A DNA stretch of 42,019 nucleotides, taken from assembly GCA_903918755.1 (NCBI GenBank), contig CAIXFN010000066.1, forward strand, positions 1 to 42,019. Reading direction: 5' to 3'. This DNA comes from an uncultured Pedosphaera sp. (GTDB lineage Bacteria; Verrucomicrobiota; Verrucomicrobiia; Limisphaerales; Pedosphaeraceae). Shown piece by piece: positions 1-7,901 of this stretch. Numbering within the stretch: position 1 is the first letter of the stretch; each line of letters opens with the position of its first letter. Below the pieces are notes generated by a model that saw only the letters and a list, made by a program, of their open reading frames with translations, searched no databases and was not told where the DNA came from. A program made the translations under genes and the position numbers.

Positions 1-2560
1 GCGCACGGTGCCGTTATAGGTGACCGAACCGCCGGGCAGGAGCGGGGCGGTGGGGCAAATGGCGGTGACGGCGATTTGGGGGACGGTCAGCACGGTGCAG
101 GTGCTGGTGACGGTGTTGGTGACCGGGATGCCGCAGGTGCTTTGGGCGATGGCGGTGGCGGTGCTGGTGGTGGCGCAGTTGGTCGGGGCGACAAAGCTGC
201 CGGTGAAGTTGGCGGTGACGCCGGGGGCCAAAATGGCGGCGGTGAAGACCGGGTTGGTGCCGCTGAGACTATTCACCACGACCACATTGGTCAGGGAGAT
301 GTTGCCGGCATTCTTGACGGTGCCGGTGTAGGTGAGGAGGGCGCCGGGCAGGACGGGGCTGTCGGGGCAGGCCTGGGTGACGACGAGCAGGGGCGTGGTG
401 GCCAGGGCGCAGGTGGCGGTGGCGGAGTTGGTCACGGCCAGGCTGGTGCAGTTGTCGATGCCGGTGGCCCGGACGGTGCTGCTGACGGAACAGGCATCCA
501 GCGGGGCGGTGAAGGTGGTGGTGAAGTTGGCGCTGGCCCCGGGGGCGAGCGTCAGCGGCCCGGTAACCGGGGTGTTGGCGGCGGGTTGATTGTTCACCAC
601 GAACACATTGTTAAGGGTCACGTTGCCGCTGTTGCGGACCGTGCCGGTGTAGGTGATCGAACCGCCCGGGGCGGCGGCGGTGACGGGGCAGAGCAGGGAG
701 ACGGCGATGGCTGGAGCCGTGGTGACCGTGCAGGTGGTGGTCACGGTGGTGGTCACCGGGGTCAGCGCGCAGATTTCGACGCTGGAGCCGGAGAACACGG
801 TGGTGACGGCGCAGGCGTTGGTGGGCACCAGGACCGTGCTGGTGAAGTTGGCGGTGGCGCCGGGGGCCAGGAGGGACTGGGTGAACACGGGGGTGTTGGG
901 GGCGGGTTGGTTGGCCAGCACCACGACATTGGTCAGGGTGATGTTGCCGGAGTTGCGCACGGTGCCGTTATAGGTGACCGAACCGCCGGGGACGACCGGG
1001 GCGGTGGGGCAAACGGCGGTGAGGGCGATCCCGGGGGCCAGGGTGACGGTGCAGGTCGTGGCGACACTATTGGTCAGGGGCAGGAGCGTGCAACTGTCCT
1101 GGGCGGTGCCGCTGAAGGCGGTGGTGACGGCGCAGGTGTTGAGGGGCACGGTCAGGGTGGCGGTGAACGGGAGGGTGGCGCCGGGGGCCAGGGTGGGGAC
1201 CGTGAACACGGGGGTGTTGGGGGCGGGTTGATTGGCGACCACCAGGACGTTGGTCAGGGTGATGTTGCCGGTGTTGCGCACGGTGCCGTTATAAATGAGG
1301 GAACCGCCGGGCAGGATCGGGGCGACCGGGCAGACCACATTCACGGCGAGCATGGGTACGGTCAGGATGCCGCAGGTGGTGGTGGTGGCGTTGGTGACAC
1401 TGACGCCGCAGGTGCTCTGGGCGGTGGCGGTGGCGGTGCTGACCGAGAGGCAGTTGGTCGGGGCGAGGTAACTGCCGGAGAAGTTGGTGGTGGCGCCGGG
1501 GGCCAGGAGGGCGGCGGTGAAGACCGGGGTGGGGCCGCTGAGACTATTGATCACCGCGACATTGGTGAGCGAGATGTTGCCGGTATTCTTGATGGTGCCG
1601 GTGTAGATCAGGGGCGTGCCGGGCAGCCCGGTGGTCACCGGACAGACCTGGGTGACCAGGAGGCCGGGGGTGGTGGCCAGGGTGCAGGTGGTGGTGGCGG
1701 AGTTGGTCACCGCGAGGGTGGTGCAACTATCCAGCGCCGTGGCGGTGACCTGGCTGGCGACGGAGCAGGCATCCAGCGGGGCGTTAAAGGTCGTGGTGAA
1801 GTTGGCGCTGGCCCCGGGGGCGAGCGACAGCGGCCCGATCACCGGGGTGTTGGCGGCGGGTTGGTTGTTGACCACGAACACATTGTTGAGGGTCACGTTG
1901 CCGCTGTTGCGGACGGTGCCGGAGAAGGTGATCGCGCCGCCCGGGATGGCGGGGGTGGCGGGACAGGCCAGCGAGACGGCCACGCCGGGGGCGGTGGTGA
2001 CGGTGCAGGTGGCGGCGGCGGAGTTGGTCACCGCGTTGAGGGAGCAGGCATCCTGGCCGCTGCCGCTGAAGGTGGTGGTGACGGCGCAGGCGCCGGCGGG
2101 CACGGTGTAGGTGCCGGAAAAGTTGGCCGTCGCTCCCGGAGCCAGGCTGGCCGCGGTGAAGACAATGGTGTTGGGGGCGGGGTGGTCGCTGACGACGCTG
2201 ACATTGAGGAGCGTATTATTGCCGGTGTTGCGCACGGTGCCGTTGTAGGTGGCCGCGCCGCCGGGGAGGATGGGGCCGGTGGCGCAGGTGGCGGTGACGG
2301 CGATCCGGGGCGTGGTGAGAATGGGGCAAGTGACGGTGGCGGTGGCGGAGACGGGGGCGCCGCAGCGGCTGGCGGCGGTGACGTTGAGGGTGTCGGTGAC
2401 GGAGCAGTTGGTGGGGGCCAGGTAGCTGTTGGTGAAATAGGCCACGGCGCCGGGGAGCAGGGTGGCCTGGACAAAGGCCACGGTGTTGGGCACCGGCTGG
2501 TTATCCAGCACGACAATATTGGTCAAAGTGACGTTGCCGGAGTTGCTGACGCTGCCGGAG
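1..2560 (-). repeat. In-gene tandem repeat, about 319 bp unit with 4-unit super-period
   Basis: Units of about 318-321 bp encode the repeated domains of the giant secreted protein. Similarity is highest between units four apart: the stretch starting near 251 is closely matched near 1527, and that near 571 is matched near 1849, an offset of about 1276-1278 bp. Neighbouring units are less alike. This indicates duplication of a four-domain block rather than only single-unit expansion. Confidence 0.75.
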
Positions 2561-3564
2561 TATTGGAACAACTGGCCGGGGGCGACGGGTTGCGCGGGGC
2601 ATGCCTTGGTGAGGACAATGCCGGGGGTCAGGACCTCGGAGCAGGTCATGGTGGAGGAACTGGTGACGGCGCGGGGATGGGTGGTGAACTGGTCGATGCC
2701 CGTGGCGGTGATGATGGCGGTGCTGGGATTACAGGGATCGGCGGGGACCCAACTGCCGGAAAACGTGGCGCTCTGGTGGGCGAGCAAATTGGTGATGAAG
2801 GCGACCTGGTAAAAGCCGCCATTGACGAAGTTGGTGACGGTGACGCCGACGAGGGTGACGGCGTTACAGTTGCTGACGGTGCCGGTGAAGGTGATGGGAC
2901 CGGTCTGGCCCACGCCGCCCAAGCAGGTGGAGGTGACGAAGATGCAGGGGCTGCTGACCTGGGTGTTGACGCCCTGGTTGCCGCCGCCCTGGCTGGGGGT
3001 GTCGTTCTGGAGGATCGCGCCGGTGTCGGCGGCGGTGGCGCGGACGGAGCCATCGGGCAGGATATCCTGGGCGCGGACGACGTAGGCGACCACGTTTTGA
3101 TAATAATCGGACTGGCCGTTGGTCAGGGTGGTGCGGACCAGGGTGACGGTGTGGGAAACGCCGTCGGGAGTGACGATGAAGGCCTGGATATTGGTAGCGT
3201 TACAGACCACCGGGCCGTTGCCGGTGCCGTTGAAGACGGTGACGCTGTAGGTCAGGGTGTCGCCGACATGCACATCCGGGGCATCGGTGAAGAGCAAAAT
3301 GCCCAACCCGCTGCCGGTGCAACCCGTGGGCGTGCCTTGCGCGCGACTGGACACACTGCTGCCCATCAGAAATAGCAGCGAAGCCAGCAGCGCCAGCCAG
3401 TGGAAGGAGCCCCAGGCGCGGTTGGCTGTCGAACAACATTCGAGGCAACCGGTCGCGGTGCTGCTTTTGGAATTCGAATCCGTTGCCGGGCGATGCCGGA
3501 GGCTGGGGATTGATAGTATCGGTTTAGTTCGTTTCACGGCAGGGGAATTATTTCGAGTAGTCAT
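1..3564 (-). CDS. Secreted giant DUF11/Ig-like repeat protein, C-terminus outside window
   Basis: An open frame of 1188 codons runs from an ATG at 3564 to the window edge without a stop, so this is the N-terminal part of a larger protein. A polar, Ser/Thr/Arg-rich stretch of about 45 residues precedes a hydrophobic segment (WLALLASLLFLMGSS) and a likely cleavage site near SRAQG, so it should be exported. From about residue 230 onward, roughly 107-residue units recur. Each holds a PG...Y.GTVRN(S/T)GN segment, a TLTNV.V....PAPNT segment, an LAPGA..NF segment and two cysteines that could pair. Eight clear copies plus one divergent first copy are present. This matches DUF11/CARDB-like extracellular repeats, which usually serve as stalks or adhesin-type surface proteins. 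The unusually long region before the signal sequence may mean that the true start lies further in. No catalytic domain is visible in the part available, and the function is unknown. Confidence 0.85.
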   Translation of the reverse strand, partial: MTTRNNSPAVKRTKPILSIPSLRHRPATDSNSKSSTATGCLECCSTANRAWGSFHWLALLASLLFLMGSSVSSRAQGTPTGCTGSGLGILLFTDAPDVHVGDTLTYSVTVFNGTGNGPVVCNATNIQAFIVTPDGVSHTVTLVRTTLTNGQSDYYQNVVAYVVRAQDILPDGSVRATAADTGAILQNDTPSQGGGNQGVNTQVSSPCIFVTSTCLGGVGQTGPITFTGTVSNCNAVTLVGVTVTNFVNGGFYQVAFITNLLAHQSATFSGSWVPADPCNPSTAIITATGIDQFTTHPRAVTSSSTMTCSEVLTPGIVLTKACPAQPVAPGQLFQYSGSVSNSGNVTLTNIVVLDNQPVPNTVAFVQATLLPGAVAYFTNSYLAPTNCSVTDTLNVTAASRCGAPVSATATVTCPILTTPRIAVTATCATGPILPGGAATYNGTVRNTGNNTLLNVSVVSDHPAPNTIVFTAASLAPGATANFSGTYTVPAGACAVTTTFSGSGQDACSLNAVTNSAAATCTVTTAPGVAVSLACPATPAIPGGAITFSGTVRNSGNVTLNNVFVVNNQPAANTPVIGPLSLAPGASANFTTTFNAPLDACSVASQVTATALDSCTTLAVTNSATTTCTLATTPGLLVTQVCPVTTGLPGTPLIYTGTIKNTGNISLTNVAVINSLSGPTPVFTAALLAPGATTNFSGSYLAPTNCLSVSTATATAQSTCGVSVTNATTTTCGILTVPMLAVNVVCPVAPILPGGSLIYNGTVRNTGNITLTNVLVVANQPAPNTPVFTVPTLAPGATLPFTATLTVPLNTCAVTTAFSGTAQDSCTLLPLTNSVATTCTVTLAPGIALTAVCPTAPVVPGGSVTYNGTVRNSGNITLTNVVVLANQPAPNTPVFTQSLLAPGATANFTSTVLVPTNACAVTTVFSGSSVEICALTPVTTTVTTTCTVTTAPAIAVSLLCPVTAAAPGGSITYTGTVRNSGNVTLNNVFVVNNQPAANTPVTGPLTLAPGASANFTTTFTAPLDACSVSSTVRATGIDNCTSLAVTNSATATCALATTPLLVVTQACPDSPVLPGALLTYTGTVKNAGNISLTNVVVVNSLSGTNPVFTAAILAPGVTANFTGSFVAPTNCATTSTATAIAQSTCGIPVTNTVTSTCTVLTVPQIAVTAICPTAPLLPGGSVTYNGTVR

Positions 3565-3942
3565 ATTACGGTTTTTTGGGCTGTTTTTGGTCTGGTCGAT
3601 GAGTTTTTTGGCTTCATTCTAAACGCTGGCGGCTAGGTTAAAGCTTCTGGTCGGCGCAGTATGCGGCTGGATTCATCGGTGTTTCACTTGGTCTGATTCG
3701 CTCGCAGTTCTTCACCCGGCGATCATTGGCCAAGGGTCGCGAATCCCCTAGAACGGGGATCACCGTGGGGATATTCCCCCATCAACGACTTTTGTCGTGA
3801 TCGGGGGTGGATGCCAAAATGGAGAGGTGATTCCGGCTGGGGGATTTCCCCCGCTGGCTAAACTCAGCCCCGTGAGTAAGCTCATCCAATGTTACAACCA
3901 AACTGCAAAACTAAAATTCCTATGCAAATTTCCGGTAAGGCG
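3565..3942. other. Intergenic region with several palindromes
   Basis: This region separates the divergent giant-repeat gene and the beta-barrel gene. No convincing coding frame is seen. It holds ATCCCC-TAGAAC-GGGGAT at 3743-3760, a GGGGATATTCCCC palindrome at 3766-3780, a GAC-TTTT-GTC hairpin near 3787-3797, and the GGGGGATTTCCCCC element listed separately. It is probably a divergent promoter and operator region. No confident -35/-10 pair was identified. Confidence 0.55.
3836..3862 (+). promoter_or_regulatory. Palindromic element GGGGGATTTCCCCC followed by GCTGGCTAAA
   Basis: A near-perfect palindrome followed by GCTGGCTAAA lies about 80 bp before the beta-barrel start. A matching GGGGGATTCCCC followed by GGCTGGCTGAA lies upstream of the BON-domain gene (5104-5126). 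The same palindrome followed by the same flank at both genes suggests a shared operator or transcription signal. The binding factor is unknown. Confidence 0.5.
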
Positions 3943-4470
3943 ATGAAATATTGCTTGAGTGGCGGATTGTTAGCTTTGATGGCCGGCGCCGCCCTGGCCG
4001 CGGAACCCATGACGTCCAATTCCGGTGAACTATACCGGGCGGGCGAATTGGATTTTGACGCCTTCGGTAGCGCTTCCCTGGGCAAGTATACATTGGATCA
4101 CATTTCGCAAGCCCGTGTGCGTCACAACGTCCGGCTCGGGGCGGGGCTTGGTTTGAGCTACTTCCTCACCCGCAACATTGGCATCGCGGCGGACGCTTAC
4201 TCGGAAAACACCACGGGAACCTTCGTGGACAGCGCCTCCCTGAACCTAACCGCGCGTTTCCCGCTGGGCGAAAGCGGTTTCGCCCCTTACATATTTGGCG
4301 GCGGGGGACACCAGTTTGACCTGGCGAAGGTCTGGTTTGGTCAGGTGGGTGCAGGGATGGAATACCGGTTTACTCCCAATGTGGGCGTGTTTGTGGATGC
4401 CCGGTGGGTAGAGCCCGAGCGGACTCGGTATTATGGTGTGGGCCGGTTGGGGATGCGGTTTGCCTTTTGA
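3943..4470 (+). CDS. Small outer-membrane beta-barrel protein
   Basis: The frame could open at 3889, but the methionine at 3943 directly starts a standard signal peptide (MKYCLSGGLLALMAGAALAA), so I take that start, giving 175 aa. The mature part has alternating aromatic/Gly-rich strands (LGAGLGLSYF, APYIFGGGGHQF, VGAGMEYRF, VGVFVDARWV) and ends in Phe (GMRFAF). This is the usual signature for insertion of an eight-stranded OmpA/OmpX-like barrel. No peptidoglycan-binding OmpA C-terminal domain is present. It is followed closely by a lipoprotein gene in the same direction and sits in a run of envelope/stress genes, so a structural or stress-related outer-membrane role is likely. The substrate, if it forms a pore, is unknown. 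Confidence 0.8.
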   Translation: MKYCLSGGLLALMAGAALAAEPMTSNSGELYRAGELDFDAFGSASLGKYTLDHISQARVRHNVRLGAGLGLSYFLTRNIGIAADAYSENTTGTFVDSASLNLTARFPLGESGFAPYIFGGGGHQFDLAKVWFGQVGAGMEYRFTPNVGVFVDARWVEPERTRYYGVGRLGMRFAF

Positions 4471-4505
4471 TTCGTCTCGATGGCGGCCCAACCCCAACTA
4501 AAATT

Positions 4506-4952
4506 ATGAAACCCAACATCCTCGTTGTCACCTTTTTTTCCGCTGTCGCCTTCACGGTGGGATGTAAAGAGGAGGAATCCACTTCCCAACAGATCGAAAA
4601 GGTCCAGACCGAATCCAAGCAGGCGGTGGCAGACATGAACGAATATACTTATGCCAGGAAGAGTGAGTTTGTCGAAAAAATGCAGGCCCAGTTGGCGGAA
4701 TTGAACCAGGATATCGACAAGCTCGCCGCCAAGGTGGAGAAGGCCAGCGACCAGGCCAAGGCCGAAGCCCAGCCGAAGCTGAAGGCCCTGCGGGAACAAG
4801 GGGCAAAGTTGGAACTGCAACTGGTCGAAGTCAAGAATGCGACCGAGTCCACCTGGGATGGCGTCAAAGCCAGCTCCCGAAAAGCCTATGGCGACTTCAA
4901 AGATGGAATCAATCAGGCCCGCCAGTGGATAAGCGATAAAATCGCGCCATGA
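4506..4952 (+). CDS. Coiled-coil lipoprotein, stress-type
   Basis: Translation most likely begins at ATG 4506, which gives an N-terminal hydrophobic stretch ending in a lipobox-like AFTVGC and then an acidic KEEES sequence. Earlier in-frame starts would lie inside the upstream barrel gene. The 148-residue product is a predicted lipoprotein whose remaining part is almost entirely charged and helical, with heptad-like segments such as MQAQLAELNQDIDKLAAKVE. The overall pattern resembles the apolipoprotein-like or Sll1863-type stress proteins seen in many environmental bacteria. It starts 35 bp after the barrel gene stop and is probably co-transcribed with it. An envelope-stress or stabilising role is inferred. 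No enzymatic motif is present. Confidence 0.75.
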   Translation: MKPNILVVTFFSAVAFTVGCKEEESTSQQIEKVQTESKQAVADMNEYTYARKSEFVEKMQAQLAELNQDIDKLAAKVEKASDQAKAEAQPKLKALREQGAKLELQLVEVKNATESTWDGVKASSRKAYGDFKDGINQARQWISDKIAP

Positions 4953-4969
4953 TGCAAGCCACAGGTGGC

Positions 4970-5060
4970 GGGTAGCGCGCTCCAGACCGCGCTTCCGCAG
5001 ACGGCGGACCGTTTCCTTGCGATGGGCCTGTGCCCGCCAGGTACAGTCCGCCGTTTAATG
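4970..5060. repeat. REP-like inverted-repeat element
   Basis: This intergenic stretch between the lipoprotein and BON genes contains AGCGCG-CTCCAGAC-CGCGCT (4974-4993) followed by a longer inverted repeat with arms ACGGCGGAC (5001-5009) and GTCCGCCGT (5046-5054). Nested small palindromes make it look like a dispersed REP-type element rather than a promoter. It could also act as a terminator for the upstream pair, but no T-tract follows. Confidence 0.5.
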
Positions 5061-5100
5061 TTTACAGACCTTGCAGCTCATTCTTCCCGCCCCATTGAAC

Positions 5101-5134
5101 CGGTGGGGGATTCCCCGGCTGGCTGAATATGGGG
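5101..5134 (+). promoter_or_regulatory. Second copy of the GGGGGATT-CCCC palindromic element
   Basis: GGGGGATTCCCC followed by GGCTGGCTGAA lies about 65-90 bp before the BON-domain gene, in the same arrangement as the copy before the beta-barrel gene. It is a candidate operator shared by the envelope genes. Confidence 0.5.
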
Positions 5135-5192
5135 AGCAGCCTATGCTGATTTTGGTAATTTAACTAATTGATAGCAAAGCAGAAAATCTAAT

Positions 5193-5978
5193 ATGAAAAG
5201 CAAATTGACAAACTCCTTTCACTGGTTCGGTCTTGGCGCTGGCATTCTTTTGGCCGGGGCCCCGTTGCACGCCTCCGATAACGACGACCGGATCGTGGCT
5301 TCCGCCAAGAAGTCCTATGTTTTCAAAACATATCTGGCCCATGACTCCATTAAAACGGTCGCGGAGGATGGCGTGGTCACCTTGACGGGAACGGTGGCTG
5401 ATGCCTCGCACAAATCGCTGGCCGAGGACACGGTGGAGGGATTGCCCGGGGTTACCCGCGTGGACAACCGCCTTACGGTGAAGGGGGAAGTCCCCTCCGA
5501 ACACTCCAATGGTTGGTTGATGCTGAAAGTCAAGACCGCCCTCCTGTTTCATCGCAATGTCAGTGCCAGCGGCACCGAAGTCATCGTGAATGATGGTGTC
5601 GTCACCCTCCGGGGTGAGGCGGGCAGCATGGCGCAGAAGGAATTGACAACGGAATATGCCAAGGATGTTGAAGGTGTTAGCGCGGTGAAGAACGAAATGA
5701 CGATCGGAAGCAAGGCCGCCCAGTCGGTGGAAACGGCGGGAGAAATGATCGACGACGCGTCCATCACAGCCCAGGTCAAGGCCTCCCTGCTGGCGCATCG
5801 TTCGACCAGCGCGCTAAAAACCCGGATCACCACGCGGAACGGAGTGGTTACAGCGACCGGCCAGGCGCGGAATGCGGCCGAAAAGAGCCTGGTTAGCAAG
5901 TTGATCAATGACATTTACGGCGTCAAGAGCGTGGACAATGAAATGACGGTCATCGTTCCGTCCGGTTCAAACAACTAG
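5193..5978 (+). CDS. Periplasmic triple-BON-domain protein (OsmY-like)
   Basis: The 261-aa product begins with a signal peptide (MKSKLTNSFHWFGLGAGILL, cleavage near LHAS). Three BON domains follow, at about residues 32-97, 108-170 and 188-255. Each is marked by a GVVT.TG core and a closing GV..VDN.(L/M)TV or equivalent. BON domains bind phospholipid surfaces, and OsmY-like proteins act as periplasmic chaperones induced by osmotic and envelope stress. Family members often have two domains, so three is at the longer end. The gene is preceded by a palindromic element also found before the beta-barrel gene and is followed by a strong hairpin. A role in envelope stress is well supported by family, not shown directly. 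Confidence 0.88.
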   Translation: MKSKLTNSFHWFGLGAGILLAGAPLHASDNDDRIVASAKKSYVFKTYLAHDSIKTVAEDGVVTLTGTVADASHKSLAEDTVEGLPGVTRVDNRLTVKGEVPSEHSNGWLMLKVKTALLFHRNVSASGTEVIVNDGVVTLRGEAGSMAQKELTTEYAKDVEGVSAVKNEMTIGSKAAQSVETAGEMIDDASITAQVKASLLAHRSTSALKTRITTRNGVVTATGQARNAAEKSLVSKLINDIYGVKSVDNEMTVIVPSGSNN

Positions 5979-5986
5979 ACAGGTCT

Positions 5987-6016
5987 GGTCCGCCGGCGGA
6001 ATCCCGCCGGCGGACC
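5987..6016 (+). terminator. 13-bp perfect hairpin after the BON gene
   Basis: GGTCCGCCGGCGG (5987-5999), loop AATC, then the exact reverse complement (6004-6016). The hairpin starts 9 bp after the BON stop codon. There is no run of T after it, so it may be a REP-like RNA stabiliser rather than a classical intrinsic terminator. The same 13-mer also occurs at 41914-41926. Confidence 0.55.
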
Positions 6017-6048
6017 TTGGCGGTAGTCGGGCCCAATTCTTCCATTTT

Positions 6049-6264
6049 ATGAACATCAAAACACTGACGGCAGTAATTCTTATCACCCTTGGCATCGTGG
6101 TGCTGGCCTATTCGGGCATCAGCTTTTCCACCCCGGGAAAGACCATCGAATTTTTGGGGATGCACCTGCAGACCACCGATAACCATTTCGTTCCGCCCGT
6201 GGCGGGAGCCATAGCCTTGGTCGGCGGCATTGTCCTGCTGCTGGTAAAACCGCGGGCCGTATGA
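6049..6264 (+). CDS. Small two-TM membrane protein, DUF3185-like
   Basis: The 71-residue product has two hydrophobic helices (about residues 7-26, TAVILITLGIVVLAYSGI, and 49-66, PPVAGAIALVGGIVLLLV) joined by a short polar loop containing TPGKTIEFLGMHL. This arrangement resembles the small DUF3185-type inner-membrane proteins of unknown function. It lies 32 bp after the hairpin that follows the BON gene. Neighbourhood suggests membership of the envelope/stress group, but the role is unknown. Confidence 0.7.
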   Translation: MNIKTLTAVILITLGIVVLAYSGISFSTPGKTIEFLGMHLQTTDNHFVPPVAGAIALVGGIVLLLVKPRAV

Positions 6265-6328
6265 TTATTCGCGAGACCGCAGGAAGGACACGGCTGGCGG
6301 GGAGAGGGATGCAGGAACTGGATTCACC

Positions 6329-6505
6329 ATGAATACCTGGTCCGCCTTTTTTCACCGCTGCCGCCGTGTTTTCGGCCGGTTGGCCCGGTTTCCAAACGCC
6401 ATCTTGGCCGCCTTGGAGCAGAAACGCCTGGAATTGGTCCGACGGGATTCAGAGGCGGAAAGGTTGGACCGGATCCGGAATCCCTCCAAGTATCGGGGCA
6501 AATAG
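6329..6505 (+). CDS. Small basic protein, 58 aa, hypothetical
   Basis: An ATG at 6329 opens a 58-codon frame ending in TAG at 6503-6505. The product starts MNTWSAFFHRCRRVFGRLAR and carries an amphipathic, highly charged helix (LEQKRLELVRRDSEAERLDR). It is in line with the preceding small membrane gene and ends 2 bp before the convergent ACP gene. The AGGA at 6312-6315 is rather far upstream for a ribosome site. No family is recognised. It may be a true small protein or a chance frame. Confidence 0.45.
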   Translation: MNTWSAFFHRCRRVFGRLARFPNAILAALEQKRLELVRRDSEAERLDRIRNPSKYRGK

Positions 6506-6507
6506 AA

Positions 6508-6783
6508 TCAGGTTGCGGGGGATGCCTCATGGGCGGCTACCGCGGCCGCAATAGCATTCACGTTCGCCAAAATGTCCTTGGCTTTGGCGGGGTCGGGAAT
6601 CTTGAGACCGTAGGTTTTTTCGAGGGCGACCACGATCTGAAGCGCATCGATCGAGTCCAAACCGAGACTTCCGGGTCCGAACAGCGGTTGATCATCCGGA
6701 ATGTCGGCGGGCGCAATTTTCAGCATGAGGTTTTCCACCAGCATACCCTTGATTGCCGCTTTGCGTTCCATTGTTTCGCTCAT
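6508..6783 (-). CDS. Acyl carrier protein of the aryl-polyene-like locus
   Basis: The start at 6783 gives a 91-residue protein, the usual ACP size. The frame is open further upstream, but that part overlaps the ketosynthase gene. The phosphopantetheine site is GLDSIDALQ with Ser44. It is followed by the helix-II/III pattern VVALEKTYGLKIPDP typical of type II ACPs. It lies 47 bp downstream of the chain-length-factor gene on the same strand, so it should be part of the KS-CLF-ACP operon and carry the growing polyketide or polyene chain. The Ala-rich tail is ordinary for the family. Classical aryl polyene loci carry two ACPs, and only this one is seen here. Confidence 0.9.
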   Translation of the reverse strand: MSETMERKAAIKGMLVENLMLKIAPADIPDDQPLFGPGSLGLDSIDALQIVVALEKTYGLKIPDPAKAKDILANVNAIAAAVAAHEASPAT

Positions 6784-6830
6784 CAGATTTGTCGGGGAAG
6801 CTTTGCGCAGAGCATTGCCGGACGCAAGCT

Positions 6831-7901
6831 TCAATTCCCGGTGGTGGAGCTTGCCTGGGGGATTTTTGCGGAAACGAGGGGCGCGGGGCCGAAGCGTGCC
6901 CCAATGGCCTGTTGACTCGACCCCACGACGCTGACATTGGCCGCCACCACGGTGTGATCTGCCAAGGCGCTGATGGCCAACACGCATTGCCACGCGGCGG
7001 CGGCCACGAAAGCTTCGCCTAAAATGGATTTTGGTGCGAGCACGCCGCCGCTCCAATCCGCCCAGGCCGAATTTTCTGCCGTATCGTAAGCGGTTTGCTG
7101 GCGAGTACTCAGGCAAAGAAGTTCCCCTGTGTGACTCGCCGGCAGTTGCGCCCGCATCCGCTGCGCCGCGCGGGCGCGAGGTTGGGATTTTGCCAGCGAA
7201 AAGGCGTCGGTGATGGCCAATAACTCAGCGATGGCTCCGTTGGGATTGCGATCCAGGTATACCGCCCCGGCGCCGCTGCCATGAATGGTCCCGCGACTCA
7301 GGATCTCCATGGCGTCCGGCACCAGCCAATCCAATTCCTCCGCCCCAACCACCACGCAGCCGTCCACCTGATCAGTCGCCAGCCATTGGGTCGCCAGAGC
7401 CAGTCCCTGCAGGAACGTGCCTTCATCCCCCACCAGCGTGTAATTTATGGTTTTGGCCTCCAGGTAGGCGGCCAGGTGGCTTGCCGGGGCATTGAAGACG
7501 GTTTCCGGAAACAGCACCGGACTGGCGGCCGCCGGATTGCGCAGCACTTCCTCGAAAAAGCGGCGGGAGTATCCCACCACTCCGGTCAAAAGGCAGACCA
7601 CGATCCCCAACCGCAGATTGCCTGCTTGGACCCGGGCGGCATCTCCGGCCAAAGCTTCGAGTGCGGCCGCGATTGCGTGTTGGCCCATTTCCCCCGTTCG
7701 GCGCAAGCGCGGATGCGCCAGAAAAGCAGGTGTGGTTGGTGGAGGCGGAACCGCCCGTACCGTCAGGCCCCGCTGCCAGCCCGGCCGGGTCAGGCTGCTG
7801 GTAGGAAGCGGCGTGTTTTGTTGCAGGGCTTGCCGCAGGGCCGCGCAGCCCCAGCCTGCCGGGGAAACGGCTCCGATGCCGCGGATGAAAACCGCGCTCA
7901 C
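6831..7901 (-). CDS. Ketosynthase-like chain length factor (active site lost)
   Basis: The best start is GTG 7901. It overlaps the stop of the upstream ketosynthase in a GTGA, and a GGAGG lies 5 nt before it. The frame is open further upstream but would then overlap the ketosynthase by hundreds of bases. The 356-aa product keeps the thiolase-fold landmarks of beta-ketoacyl synthases (IRGIGAVSPAGWG at the N-terminus, FNAPASHLA, GAEELD). At the nucleophile elbow it reads TLVGDEGTF, with Glu160 where Cys is expected. The HGT motif is absent and the usual K..GH motif reads PKSILGEAF. It should therefore be catalytically dead and pair with the neighbouring ketosynthase as a chain length factor, as ApeC does with ApeO in aryl polyene synthesis. 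The overlap implies translational coupling and roughly equal dosage. Confidence 0.85.
   Translation of the reverse strand: MSAVFIRGIGAVSPAGWGCAALRQALQQNTPLPTSSLTRPGWQRGLTVRAVPPPPTTPAFLAHPRLRRTGEMGQHAIAAALEALAGDAARVQAGNLRLGIVVCLLTGVVGYSRRFFEEVLRNPAAASPVLFPETVFNAPASHLAAYLEAKTINYTLVGDEGTFLQGLALATQWLATDQVDGCVVVGAEELDWLVPDAMEILSRGTIHGSGAGAVYLDRNPNGAIAELLAITDAFSLAKSQPRARAAQRMRAQLPASHTGELLCLSTRQQTAYDTAENSAWADWSGGVLAPKSILGEAFVAAAAWQCVLAISALADHTVVAANVSVVGSSQQAIGARFGPAPLVSAKIPQASSTTGN

Noticed and set aside
76-3375. Plus-strand 1099-codon Gly/Asp-rich frame
   Set aside because: It is antisense to the repeat protein. Its composition (GGAGGGG, GDGD) is the shadow of Thr/Pro/Ala-rich repeats on the minus strand, which has a signal peptide and recognisable domains.
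6701-7213. Plus-strand short frames over ACP and CLF genes
   Set aside because: The opposite strand carries the phosphopantetheine motif and the ketosynthase fold, so these are shadows.
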